Shown here piece by piece: positions 24,373 to 31,842 of a stretch of 64,000 nucleotides of DNA. This DNA is from CAZSNT01 sp964607765. Lineage in GTDB: Bacteria; Verrucomicrobiota; Lentisphaeria; Oligosphaerales; JABHEG01. Positions within the stretch are counted from its first letter, which is position 1; each line of letters starts with the position of its first letter. Made by a program: the position numbers and the translations under genes. The notes under the pieces are model-generated. The model worked only from the letters and a program-made list of their open reading frames with translations. It was not told the origin of the DNA and did no database searches. The stretch covers positions 1-64,000 of the forward strand of contig CAZSNT010000023.1 of assembly GCA_964607765.1 (NCBI GenBank), given 5' to 3'.

Positions 24373-24534
24373 GCGCCCCCGCATGCCGCTGTCGGCATGT
24401 GGGCGCCCTGACCACACGGTTCATCCGTACACTCCCGTCGTCTGTCCCCCGGCACCGCCGTCGTCATGCGGCCGCTGCTGTCGACAGGGCATTGCGAACA
24501 GAATCGAAACAGACGCGTTCGGAGGAGTACCGCA

Positions 24535-25725
24535 GTGAAGTGCAACTCGACCGAGGAACTCATTGCTGCAATTGCCGCGGGTGAGATGATCGTGTTGACC
24601 GACGACGAGGCGCGGGAGAATGAGGGTGATCTCGTGATGGCGGCGGACAGGGCAACGCCGGAGGCGGTCAACTTCATGGCGACGCACGGGCGCGGCCTGA
24701 TCTGTGTCCCGATGACGCGTGAGCGCTGCACCGATCTGGGCCTGCACGAAATGGCCCGGCCGTCCGATCCTTACCATACCCGGTTCACCATCAGCGTGGA
24801 TGCTCGTGACGAGACAACGACGGGGATCTCGGCGTTCGACAGGGCTGCGACCATCATCAAGCTGGCTGACCCGCTGTCGCACGCCGACAACTTCATCAGC
24901 CCGGGGCACGTGTTCCCGTTGATTGCGCGCGACGGCGGCTGCCTCGTGCGTGCGGGCCACACCGAAGCGGCGCTTGATTTTGCTCGGCTGGCGGGGGGCA
25001 GTCCGGCCGGGGTGATTTGTGAGATCATGAACGATGACGGCACCATGGCGCGCGTGCCGGACCTGGAACGGTTCGTGGCCGAGCACAAGCTGAAGTGGGG
25101 GACCATCGCGGACCTGATCGAGTTCCGGCGTCGTACCGAGAGTCTGGTCGACCTGGCGCGCACGGTGAAGCTGCCGACGCTTCACGGCGACTTCGATCTG
25201 CATTGCTACGTGGCGCGCACGGACGGTCGCGAACACCTCGCCCTGGTCTACGGCAACGTGGCGAACCGGGAGGATGTGCTGGTGCGTGTGCACAGTGAGT
25301 GCCTGACCGGCGACGTTTTCCACTCGCAGCGCTGCGACTGCGGGGAGCAACTCGACGAGGCGATGCGGATGGTTGTGGGCGAGGGTGCGGGCGTCATCGT
25401 CTACATGCGGCAGGAGGGGCGCGGCATCGGGCTGGTGAACAAGCTGCACGCCTATCACCTGCAGGACTGTGGCCTGGACACCGTGGAAGCGAACGTGAAG
25501 CTCGGCTTCCCGCCGGACCTGCGCGAGTATGGTCTCGGCGCGCAGATCCTGCTGAACCTGGGCGTGAAGAGCATCCGCCTGCTGACGAATAATCCGAAGA
25601 AAATTGTGGGGCTGGAAGGGTATGGCTTGCGCATCAGCGCGCGGGTACCTATTGTCATGCCTCCCCGTGAGCACAACACCCGGTACCTGGCGACAAAGCG
25701 GGACCGACTGGGGCATATGCTGTGA
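24535..25725 (+). CDS. ribBA: Bifunctional DHBP synthase / GTP cyclohydrolase II
   Basis: 396 residues. The start is the GTG at 24535, chosen because GGAGGAG at 24521 precedes it. The N-terminal RibB domain (about 1-200) makes 3,4-dihydroxybutanone phosphate from ribulose 5-phosphate: DDEARENEGDLVMAA metal/substrate acids and THGRGLICVPM. The C-terminal RibA domain (about 205-396) opens GTP: zinc Cys residues in SECLTGDVFHSQRCDCG, catalytic MRQEGRGIGL, and LLTNNPKKIVGLEGYG. Both activities feed lumazine synthase encoded next. Controlled by the FMN riboswitch upstream. Confidence 0.95.
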   Translation: MKCNSTEELIAAIAAGEMIVLTDDEARENEGDLVMAADRATPEAVNFMATHGRGLICVPMTRERCTDLGLHEMARPSDPYHTRFTISVDARDETTTGISAFDRAATIIKLADPLSHADNFISPGHVFPLIARDGGCLVRAGHTEAALDFARLAGGSPAGVICEIMNDDGTMARVPDLERFVAEHKLKWGTIADLIEFRRRTESLVDLARTVKLPTLHGDFDLHCYVARTDGREHLALVYGNVANREDVLVRVHSECLTGDVFHSQRCDCGEQLDEAMRMVVGEGAGVIVYMRQEGRGIGLVNKLHAYHLQDCGLDTVEANVKLGFPPDLREYGLGAQILLNLGVKSIRLLTNNPKKIVGLEGYGLRISARVPIVMPPREHNTRYLATKRDRLGHML

Positions 25726-25728
25726 GCG

Positions 25729-25784
25729 CGGATGTCGGATGTCGAACGCCGAACAACAAGTAACGGATGACGAATAGCGAGGAG
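25729..25784. repeat. Heptanucleotide repeat array, site 4
   Basis: Eight consecutive 7-base units: CGGATGT, CGGATGT, CGAACGC, CGAACAA, CAAGTAA, CGGATGA, CGAATAG, CGAGGAG (last one partly counted). The array fills the whole ribBA-ribH gap, and its last unit supplies the ribosome binding site GAGGAG of ribH. Confidence 0.75.
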
Positions 25785-25791
25785 CAGCACA

Positions 25792-26280
25792 ATGGACGCG
25801 ACTCAGGTTACGGTCTACGAAGGCAATCTGGTGGCTACGGGGCTTCGTTTCGGCATTGTCTGCAGCCGCTTCAACGAGTTTTTTGTGTCGAAGCTGTTGG
25901 AGGGCGCGATTGACTGTGTTGTGCGGCATGGCGGTAATGCGTCGGACGTGGAGGTCGCGTGGGTGCCGGGCTCGTTCGAGATTCCGTTGGCAGCGCAGCG
26001 GCTGGCTGCGAGCGGGCGGTATGACGCGATCATCGGGCTTGGCGTGGTCATCCAGGGCGCTACATCGCACGCCGGTTACATCAACTCGCAGGTGTCGCGG
26101 GGTCTGGCGCAGATTGGCGCGCAGCACGGTCTGCCTGTGATCTACGGCGTTGTGACGACCGAGAGCATCGAGCAGGCGATCGAGCGGTCGGGCACAAAGG
26201 CCGGCAATCGTGGCGCGGACGCTGCCCGGGGCGCCATCGAGATGGCGAACCTGATGCGGAGCCTGCCGGAGAGCAAGTGA
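25792..26280 (+). CDS. ribH: 6,7-dimethyl-8-ribityllumazine synthase
   Basis: 162 residues, typical length. It condenses DHBP with the aminouracil to give lumazine, the penultimate step to riboflavin, normally as a 60-mer or pentamer. Motifs: SRFNEFFVSKLLEGA, VPGSFEIPLAAQRLA, GATSHAGYINSQVSRGL with the catalytic His, and TTESIEQAIERSGTKAGNRG. The start ATG follows GAGGAG. The stop overlaps the GTG start of nusB by three bases. Confidence 0.95.
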   Translation: MDATQVTVYEGNLVATGLRFGIVCSRFNEFFVSKLLEGAIDCVVRHGGNASDVEVAWVPGSFEIPLAAQRLAASGRYDAIIGLGVVIQGATSHAGYINSQVSRGLAQIGAQHGLPVIYGVVTTESIEQAIERSGTKAGNRGADAARGAIEMANLMRSLPESK

Positions 26281-26801
26281 AGCATGAAACCGAAGGGTTG
26301 TGTGAATTGAGCTCAGACGCGGCGTTGCCCAAAGAAGAACGTGTTGCGGCCTACCGGCATCAACGTCGGCTGGCGCGCGAGTGTGCCGTGCAGTTCCTGT
26401 ACCAAACGGACCAGCAGCAGGGCTGGGACGATGCGGACGCGGAACTGGCTGTGTTCTGGGCGCGCATCGGTGAGATGCGCGAGGATCTGGACGCGGAGCT
26501 GCTGGCTGAGGCCCGGCCTTTCGCAGAGCGCCTGATCAGGGGCGTTCTCGGCGTCCGTGCCGCGTTGGACGAGCAGATCGGCGCCTGCGCTCTGAACTGG
26601 CGGCTGGAGCGCATGTCAGTGGTGGACCGCAACATCCTGCGCCTCGCCGCCTACCAGCTGCTGCACTGTGAGGATGTGCCGAATGTGACGGCGGTCGATG
26701 AGGCCGTTGAGCTGGCCAAAGTGTTCGGGCAGCAGAACTCCGGGGGTTTCATCAACGGCGTGCTTGACAGCCTATTGAGGAAGGTCAGCGACGAATCGTG
26801 A
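26277..26801 (+). CDS. nusB: Transcription antitermination factor NusB
   Basis: 174 residues from a GTG start that overlaps the ribH stop. The NusB RNA-binding helical fold is seen in RRLARECAVQFLYQTDQQQG, IDEQIG-like ALDEQIGACALNWRLERM, DRNILRLAAYQLLHCEDVP and AVELAKVFGQQNSGGFINGVLD. It binds boxA RNA with NusE (S10) for rRNA antitermination. The ribH-nusB order is widespread in bacteria. Confidence 0.93.
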   Translation: MKHETEGLCELSSDAALPKEERVAAYRHQRRLARECAVQFLYQTDQQQGWDDADAELAVFWARIGEMREDLDAELLAEARPFAERLIRGVLGVRAALDEQIGACALNWRLERMSVVDRNILRLAAYQLLHCEDVPNVTAVDEAVELAKVFGQQNSGGFINGVLDSLLRKVSDES

Positions 26802-27715
26802 AATCGATACTCGAAGTATTCCAGCGCGGTCTGCAGCGCACACGCACATCGTTGGTCCGGCGGATCAAAGGCGTGGTTTCGAGCGCCTCGTCGTGGGACG
26901 AGGACGTGTACGAGGAGCTGGAAGCCGCCCTGATCAGCACGGATCTCGGCGTGGATGTCAGTCTGCGCCTGGTGGACGACATACGTGACCGCTACGAGCG
27001 CGGCCAGATCGAGACCGGGGAAGACGTGATGGCCGTGGCGCGCGATGCGGTGTCCGCCATCCTGGCTGAGGACGAGCTGCGCCCGATCAACATGGCGCCG
27101 GAGGGTCCCACAGTCATTCTGGTGGTGGGCGTGAACGGCAGCGGCAAGACGACCACGGCGGCCAAGCTGGCGCACCTCTGGCGGGAGGAGGGCAAGTCGG
27201 TGATGCTGGCCGCGGGCGACACGTTCCGGGCAGCAGCGATCGAGCAGCTGCAGATCTGGGGCAAGCGTGTGGGGTGTCCAGTGATCGCGGGCCGGCAGGG
27301 CGGCGATGCTGCCGCGGTGGCTTTTGATGCGACCCGGGCCGCTGCGCAGCGGGGGATGGACATGCTGTTGGTGGACACGGCCGGGCGTCAGCACACACGC
27401 CGCGGCCTGATGGACGAGTTGGTCAAGGTGCGGCGCACGATCGCCAAGGCGTGTCCGGGCGCGCCGCACGAGGTCTGGTTGACGGTGGATGGATCGACAG
27501 GCACGAACGCGCTGATGCAGGCGCGGGAGTTCGGCCGGCTGTGCGAAGTCTCCGGGCTGGTGTTGACCAAGCTCGACGGCACGGGCAAAGGCGGAGTGGC
27601 GGTGGCCATCCGTCACGAGTTGGGTTACCCGGTGCACTTCATCGGGCTGGGTGAGCAGATGACCGATCTGCAGCCGTTCGATGCTGACATGTTCGTGAAA
27701 GCGCTCTTCGACTGA
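26798..27715 (+). CDS. ftsY: Signal recognition particle receptor FtsY
   Basis: 305 residues from a GTG start overlapping the nusB stop by four bases. It lacks the long acidic N-terminal domain of E. coli FtsY and begins directly with the helical N domain. The GTPase G domain has VVGVNGSGKTTTAAKLA (G1), AAGDTFRAAAIEQLQ (insertion box), LLVDTAGRQHTRRGLMDEL (G3), LTKLDGTGKGG (G4) and GLGEQMTDLQPFDADMFV (G5/C-terminus). It docks ribosome-SRP complexes at the membrane. Confidence 0.95.
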   Translation: MKSILEVFQRGLQRTRTSLVRRIKGVVSSASSWDEDVYEELEAALISTDLGVDVSLRLVDDIRDRYERGQIETGEDVMAVARDAVSAILAEDELRPINMAPEGPTVILVVGVNGSGKTTTAAKLAHLWREEGKSVMLAAGDTFRAAAIEQLQIWGKRVGCPVIAGRQGGDAAAVAFDATRAAAQRGMDMLLVDTAGRQHTRRGLMDELVKVRRTIAKACPGAPHEVWLTVDGSTGTNALMQAREFGRLCEVSGLVLTKLDGTGKGGVAVAIRHELGYPVHFIGLGEQMTDLQPFDADMFVKALFD

Positions 27716-27729
27716 GTGGTTTGCACGGG

Positions 27730-27757
27730 TTGAATCGGGCCTGCCGTCGTGTATATT
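27730..27757 (+). promoter_or_regulatory. Candidate promoter after ftsY
   Basis: TTGAAT (27730-27735), 16-base spacer, TATATT (27752-27757). It would transcribe the small basic gene at 27878 with a leader of about 115 bases in which I see no further structure. Confidence 0.45.
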
Positions 27758-27877
27758 GGATCTTTTCTGTCCAGACGGCTCATGTGGGCTGGGGCGAGGA
27801 ATATGGTCGGCTTCCATGCGCCAGGCGCACAGCTGCGGCTGAAGAGGAGGCGGGACCGGCACATCAGGAACTGATCT

Positions 27878-28087
27878 ATGGCTACCACCGTTTTCAGAAA
27901 CAAGAACATCGTTCGTCCCAAGAAGAAGGGCGCGGCCAAACGCCGTCGTCGTCTTGAGCAGAAGCGTCGTCTGATCGCTTTGGGCGTGCCTGAAGCCGAA
28001 CTGCGGAAGATGACGAGTCGGGACATTCTCGATCTTCTGAAGCGGCCGTGCAAGACGGCTGAGCGCTACGGCGGCAGTGCGTCGTAG
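27878..28087 (+). CDS. Small basic protein
   Basis: 69 residues with about 20 Arg/Lys. The ATG at 27878 follows AGGAA at about 27867. The central GAAKRRRRLEQKRRLIALGV is strongly basic and helical, followed by MTSRDILDLLKRPCKTAERYG. It resembles the short Arg/Lys-rich proteins of Planctomycetes-type genomes, but I cannot name the family. Composition suggests nucleic-acid or ribosome binding. Confidence 0.6.
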   Translation: MATTVFRNKNIVRPKKKGAAKRRRRLEQKRRLIALGVPEAELRKMTSRDILDLLKRPCKTAERYGGSAS

Positions 28088-28128
28088 GGACAGACCGAGG
28101 GGGGCTGGCCAAGGGGCGGCCACGTCGC

Positions 28129-28174
28129 GTGCCGTAACTCAGGGCTTATCCTTCAACTGAAGGCCTGGGTTACT
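28129..28174. terminator. Hairpin between convergent genes
   Basis: An outer imperfect stem (GTAACTCAGG with CCTGGGTTAC) encloses the perfect inner stem CCTTC-aact-GAAGG. It sits between the small basic gene and the chorismate mutase gene. It may terminate both strands; no clear U-tract. Confidence 0.4.
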
Positions 28175-28907
28175 CCTGGCGCGTGATCAGGTACTCGACC
28201 TCCACTTCCTTGGTCATGGGAATGACCCATTCGGCGTAGACGTCGACGACACGTTGCGGCTCGATCTTGAGCTGCTCCGGGTTCCCTCCCACATCTTCCC
28301 CGTAAGTCTCCGCTTTCAGCCGGACGCGGTTCAGGACTTCCTGTTCGATGTTGGCGTCGGTGATGCTCTCCAGGATTCCCTGCCTGTCCTCGGCCCGGAT
28401 GAGTGCGTGGAACCGGTCCGGGGCCGAGAGGAACTTGCTTTCGGCGACGAACTTGCCGTAGTGCACGCGTTTGGACAGGGCTTGCAGGCAGTGAGCGTCG
28501 CTGATCGAGCTCGAGCCGTACTGGCCGTCGTCGCCTGCCCTGCAGATGTGGGGGACAACCTTCTGTTCATACACCCGCCGCACTTTGGCATTGACATTGA
28601 TGTCGTTGGGCTTGAGCGGGTTCTCGGGATACTTCAAGGGCGGCAGAATGAGGGGACAGTCCAAGTCGTCGAAGAACGGGCGCTCGTCCGGGCTGGTGTA
28701 GCGACGGAGTCGCGCGTGGATCCGTTCGGTCTCGTGGAGCAGGTAGCCCACCAGGCTCTCACCGTTGGTCGCGTCGCCGAGGGCGTTCGGTACATATGTG
28801 ATCGCATTGACGCAGAACTGCGCCCGTTCGATAAGCGCGAAGATGATGGTCTCCTCGAGTCGGATGAGGACACCGCGGATGTTGCTCAACAGGAGTTGTT
28901 CGTTCAT
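28170..28907 (-). CDS. Chorismate mutase, eukaryotic (yeast/plant) type
   Basis: 245 residues. It converts chorismate to prephenate for Phe/Tyr synthesis. The sequence follows yeast Aro7 from end to end: NIRGVLIRLEETIIFALIER (catalytic Arg and Glu region), HARLRRYTSPDERPFF, QYGSSSISDAHCLQALSKRV, HYGKFVAESKFL (active-site Lys) and ITKEVEVEYLITRQE at the C-terminus. This all-helical class carries an allosteric loop in eukaryotes. The ATG at 28907 overlaps the stop of the upstream TPR gene by four bases. The type is rare in bacteria compared with the short AroQ form. Confidence 0.9.
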   Translation of the reverse strand: MNEQLLLSNIRGVLIRLEETIIFALIERAQFCVNAITYVPNALGDATNGESLVGYLLHETERIHARLRRYTSPDERPFFDDLDCPLILPPLKYPENPLKPNDINVNAKVRRVYEQKVVPHICRAGDDGQYGSSSISDAHCLQALSKRVHYGKFVAESKFLSAPDRFHALIRAEDRQGILESITDANIEQEVLNRVRLKAETYGEDVGGNPEQLKIEPQRVVDVYAEWVIPMTKEVEVEYLITRQE

Positions 28908-30673
28908 TTGCCTGCCGGCCTTCTGCTGTCCGTGATTTTGCGTCGAATCTGTGGGATGTCCACGTCCCTGGGGCCGGCGGCGAGGGCCGCATTCCAGTAC
29001 GTCCGCGCCATGACCCACAGGCCGTTGGCTGCGTAGATGTCGCCGGCGTGGTCCAGGATGATGGGATCGGGCTCACGCGTGCTCAAGCGCAAGGCGTCGT
29101 TGATCTGCACGAGGGCCTCGCCGTACCGTTTCTGGCGGAAGTAGACCCAGGCGATGCTGTCCAGATAGGCGTAGTTTTCGGGTTCGGCCGCGAGGGCCTT
29201 CAGAACCCAAGTCTCGGCTGCGGGCAGGTCCCGGTTGTGATCGGCCATGACATAGCCCAGGAAATTGGCGCTCGCCGCATCGTCGGGGTCCAGTTCCAGG
29301 GCCTGTTTGACTTTGTCGAGGCCGCGGTCCGTGTAGCCCAGGTCTTCGCACACGGCGGCATAGAACAGGTAGAAGTCGATGGTGAAAAACGCTTCGCGCT
29401 TGGCCTTCCGGGCGAGTTCTTCGGCGGTGGCGAGCGCTTTGGCTGTCTCCTGCAGGCGGTCCAGATTGCGGTACGCATGACTCTTGAGCAGGTAGCCTTC
29501 CGGGGGCAGTTCAGGCATTTTCTCAAGCATCTCAATGGCACGTTCGTCGCGGCCCTGACGCAGGTAGATGTAGCCGAGCCGCAGGTAACACTCCGGGACA
29601 TTCGGGAACGCCACGGCTGCGAGCTCGAAGAAGTCCGCCGCCCGGTCCAGCCGTTCGGCAGCCAGGTAGTGCCGGCCGATGCGCAGGTAGAGATGCGGCT
29701 GCACGGACGCCGCTTTCATGACGCGCTCAAGGATCTCGACGGTCTCGTCTTCGCGTTCTTCGGCATTGAGCGCCTGCACCAGGAGAAGGTCGAGCTCAGG
29801 CGTCATCCAGTGCCGTTTTGTCTGAGCGAATCTGAGGAGCACGATCAGGTCTTCCCACGCCTCGAGTTCGGCCAGGATGCCGGCCAGACTCTCGATGTCG
29901 GCGGCCCGACTCGCCTGTTCCTTCTCCTCGAGAGCCCGGCGTGCGTGGTTCAGAGCGAGGCGTTCGAGTTTCTCCGGGGAATACTCGTCCTGTTCGTCTG
30001 GGGCCAGGTGCATCAGCGAGCCGTAGAAGACCGCGGCGGCGTGTTCCACGGTGAAACGCCCCTGCTTCTTGAAGCGTCGGCGGGCACGCTTCAGCAGTCG
30101 CTTCACGTCGCCGTAGCGCTTGGCCTTCCAGTAGCAGACGGAGAGCTCCCGGACAAGCAGCGGCTCGCCCCAGTCGCCCCGCTCGATCGCGCGTTCGAGG
30201 ATCTTGATCGACTCGTCAACCTTGTCGCGAGCCAACAGCGCCTGCGTCAGGACAAGCTGGACTCTGGCCACTTCCGGGTGAGCTTCCGCGATGGGGCCGA
30301 GCGCCTCGATGATCTTGTCGAAATTGCGCTCGAAGAGCCACGGGGTAACCAAGTACTTGAGCACGACATCCGAGTCAGGTGTCAGGATGAGAGCCTGCCG
30401 GTAGTGCTCGAGGAAAGTGTCGGGCTTGTCCGTTCCGCGGAGTTGCAGGAACAGACCCCACGCAAAGTGCCCCAGAGCATCCGCCGCGTTCCGCTCCGAA
30501 TCGGTGAGGAGCAGATCGGCAGGTGCTTGCGGCGGCGTCTGGTAGAAAGCCGAAGCGACGGCGACGTCAGGGGAAGCAGGTGCAGCTGCCGGCGCACCAA
30601 CGCAGGGCGCGCCACTGACAAGCACGCCGAGAAGGAGGGCAACGAGGACGAAGGCTTTCGGGCTCGAAGACAT
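28904..30673 (-). CDS. Secreted TPR-repeat protein
   Basis: 589 residues. Signal peptide KAFVLVALLLGVLVSGAPC; the Cys in SGAPC gives a weak lipobox-like site. About twelve tetratricopeptide units follow, with clear ones at FPNVPECYLRLGYIYLRQG and AYLDSIAWVYFRQKRYGEAL, a layout like the outer-membrane or periplasmic assembly TPR proteins. It probably organises an envelope complex; no enzymatic motif is visible. It is coupled downstream to the chorismate mutase by a 4-base overlap and follows the 29-codon basic gene by 33 bases. Confidence 0.8.
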   Translation of the reverse strand: MSSSPKAFVLVALLLGVLVSGAPCVGAPAAAPASPDVAVASAFYQTPPQAPADLLLTDSERNAADALGHFAWGLFLQLRGTDKPDTFLEHYRQALILTPDSDVVLKYLVTPWLFERNFDKIIEALGPIAEAHPEVARVQLVLTQALLARDKVDESIKILERAIERGDWGEPLLVRELSVCYWKAKRYGDVKRLLKRARRRFKKQGRFTVEHAAAVFYGSLMHLAPDEQDEYSPEKLERLALNHARRALEEKEQASRAADIESLAGILAELEAWEDLIVLLRFAQTKRHWMTPELDLLLVQALNAEEREDETVEILERVMKAASVQPHLYLRIGRHYLAAERLDRAADFFELAAVAFPNVPECYLRLGYIYLRQGRDERAIEMLEKMPELPPEGYLLKSHAYRNLDRLQETAKALATAEELARKAKREAFFTIDFYLFYAAVCEDLGYTDRGLDKVKQALELDPDDAASANFLGYVMADHNRDLPAAETWVLKALAAEPENYAYLDSIAWVYFRQKRYGEALVQINDALRLSTREPDPIILDHAGDIYAANGLWVMARTYWNAALAAGPRDVDIPQIRRKITDSRRPAGK

Positions 30674-30706
30674 TCTCGGCGTTCCCAGTCGTGAGCGTCT
30701 GGTGCG

Positions 30707-30796
30707 CTACTTATTCTTGTGTCGCTGAGCCTTGAGTTGCTTGCGCCGCTTGTGCTTAGCGATTTTTCTGAGCCGTTTCTTCTTGACCGAACCCAT
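30707..30796 (-). CDS. 29-residue bS22 / AURKAIP1-COX24-like ribosomal protein
   Basis: ATG at 30796, stop at 30707. The product begins MGSVKKKRLRKIAKHKRRKQ and ends LKAQRHKNK. This closely follows the short AURKAIP1/COX24 domain (Pfam DUF of mitochondrial mS38), known in bacteria as the actinobacterial ribosomal protein bS22, whose pattern is M-G-S-V-x-K-K-R-x-K-x-x-x-K-K-H-R-K-x-L-K. AGAGGA lies 11-15 bases upstream. Such genes are usually missed by annotation because of their size. It would sit near the decoding centre of the 30S subunit (family knowledge). Confidence 0.7.
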   Translation of the reverse strand: MGSVKKKRLRKIAKHKRRKQLKAQRHKNK

Positions 30797-31022
30797 CAGT
30801 CACTTGTTCCTCTTGTGCTTGTTCCCGCTGTCCGCTCGCGGCTGTTTTAGGCAAGTCAACAAAAATAGCGGCCCAATGTCCTTTTTCAATAGTAGCCGTG
30901 CCCGAATACGCGGAAAGACACGCAGAAAGGGGCACGGGGGGCATGGCATTGCTGTACGGGCGGGCCTAGAATATGTCGGATGCAGGGGGAGCGGGATCGT
31001 GTCGTACAGACGGAGACGGGCT
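30797..31022 (+). other. Divergent intergenic region
   Basis: 226 bases between the minus-strand 29-codon gene and the plus-strand isomerase gene. I see no clear promoter pair or RNA structure; a short purine-rich run (GGAAAGACACGCAGAAAGGG) lies at about 30920-30939. Confidence 0.4.
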
Positions 31023-31838
31023 GTGAAGCTGGCAATGTGCAACGAGTTTTGCGAGGGTTGGCCGATCGAGCGTGTTTTCGGGCTTGCGGCCGCCACAGGA
31101 TACGACGGGGTGGAGATTGCTCCGTTCACGTTGTGCGGGGATGTTCGCGATCTGACCGGCGAGCAGCGTCGCGACGTGGTTCGGGCCGCGACGGCGTCGG
31201 GTGTTGCGGTGGTTGGTCTGCACTGGCTGCTGGTCAGCCCGGACGGGCTCTACATCAATCATCCGGATCCCGAGATCCGGCGCGAGACCGGCGCGTACTT
31301 CAGTGCGCTGGTGCAGTGTTGCGCGGACATGGGCGGCACAAAGATGGTCATTGGCTCGCCGAAGCAACGCAATGTGTTCCCCGGTCTCACGTATGATCAG
31401 GCGTGGGACTTCACCGTCGCGCTTTTCGAGGGGGTCCTCCCTGTTGCCGAGGCGTGCGGAGTTGATCTGTGCATTGAGCCTCTCGCGCATACCGAGACGG
31501 ACTTCATCACCACAGCGGCCGACGGGCGGCGGCTGTGCGACGCTCTCGCGCATCCCAGATTCAGGCTGCACCTTGACGTTAAGGCGATGTCTGCGGAGAG
31601 TGGGCCGGTTGCTGCGACAATCCGGGAGTCGGCCGGGTACATCGGGCATTTCCATGCCAACGACGCGAATCGCGGGTATCCGGGGGCCGGCGACACGGCG
31701 TTCGAGCCGATCATGGCTGCGCTGACTGAGGTCGGCTACGAGGAGTGGGTGTCGGTTGAGGTGTTTGATTTCTCGCCGGGCCCGGAAGCGATCGCCCGGG
31801 AGAGTATCAGGACGCTGCGAGGAGCACTGGGAGACTGA
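31023..31838 (+). CDS. Sugar phosphate isomerase/epimerase (TIM barrel, AP endonuclease 2 fold)
   Basis: 271 residues. GTG at 31023 is preceded by CGGAGA; the frame is open far upstream but without protein-like text. Barrel strands include TGYDGVEIAPF, VVGLHWLL, GTKMVIGSPKQ, DLCIEPLAHTETDFI (metal Glu), FRLHLDVKAM (Asp) and YIGHFHANDANRGYPG (His/Asp), EWVSVEVFDF (final Glu). These are the metal ligands of xylose-isomerase-like enzymes. The substrate is unknown; the DUF6807 gene five bases downstream suggests a shared carbohydrate pathway. Confidence 0.88.
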   Translation: MKLAMCNEFCEGWPIERVFGLAAATGYDGVEIAPFTLCGDVRDLTGEQRRDVVRAATASGVAVVGLHWLLVSPDGLYINHPDPEIRRETGAYFSALVQCCADMGGTKMVIGSPKQRNVFPGLTYDQAWDFTVALFEGVLPVAEACGVDLCIEPLAHTETDFITTAADGRRLCDALAHPRFRLHLDVKAMSAESGPVAATIRESAGYIGHFHANDANRGYPGAGDTAFEPIMAALTEVGYEEWVSVEVFDFSPGPEAIARESIRTLRGALGD

Positions 31839-31842
31839 GCTG

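Noticed and set aside
24421..26127. Minus-strand frame of about 568 codons opposite ribBA-ribH
   Set aside because: Antisense shadow; the plus strand has clear ribBA and ribH motifs and a riboswitch.
26651..28123. Minus-strand frame of about 490 codons opposite nusB-ftsY
   Set aside because: Antisense shadow of ftsY with no recognisable domain.
29048..30694. Plus-strand frame of about 548 codons opposite the TPR gene
   Set aside because: Antisense to a well-supported TPR protein; no protein-like motif.
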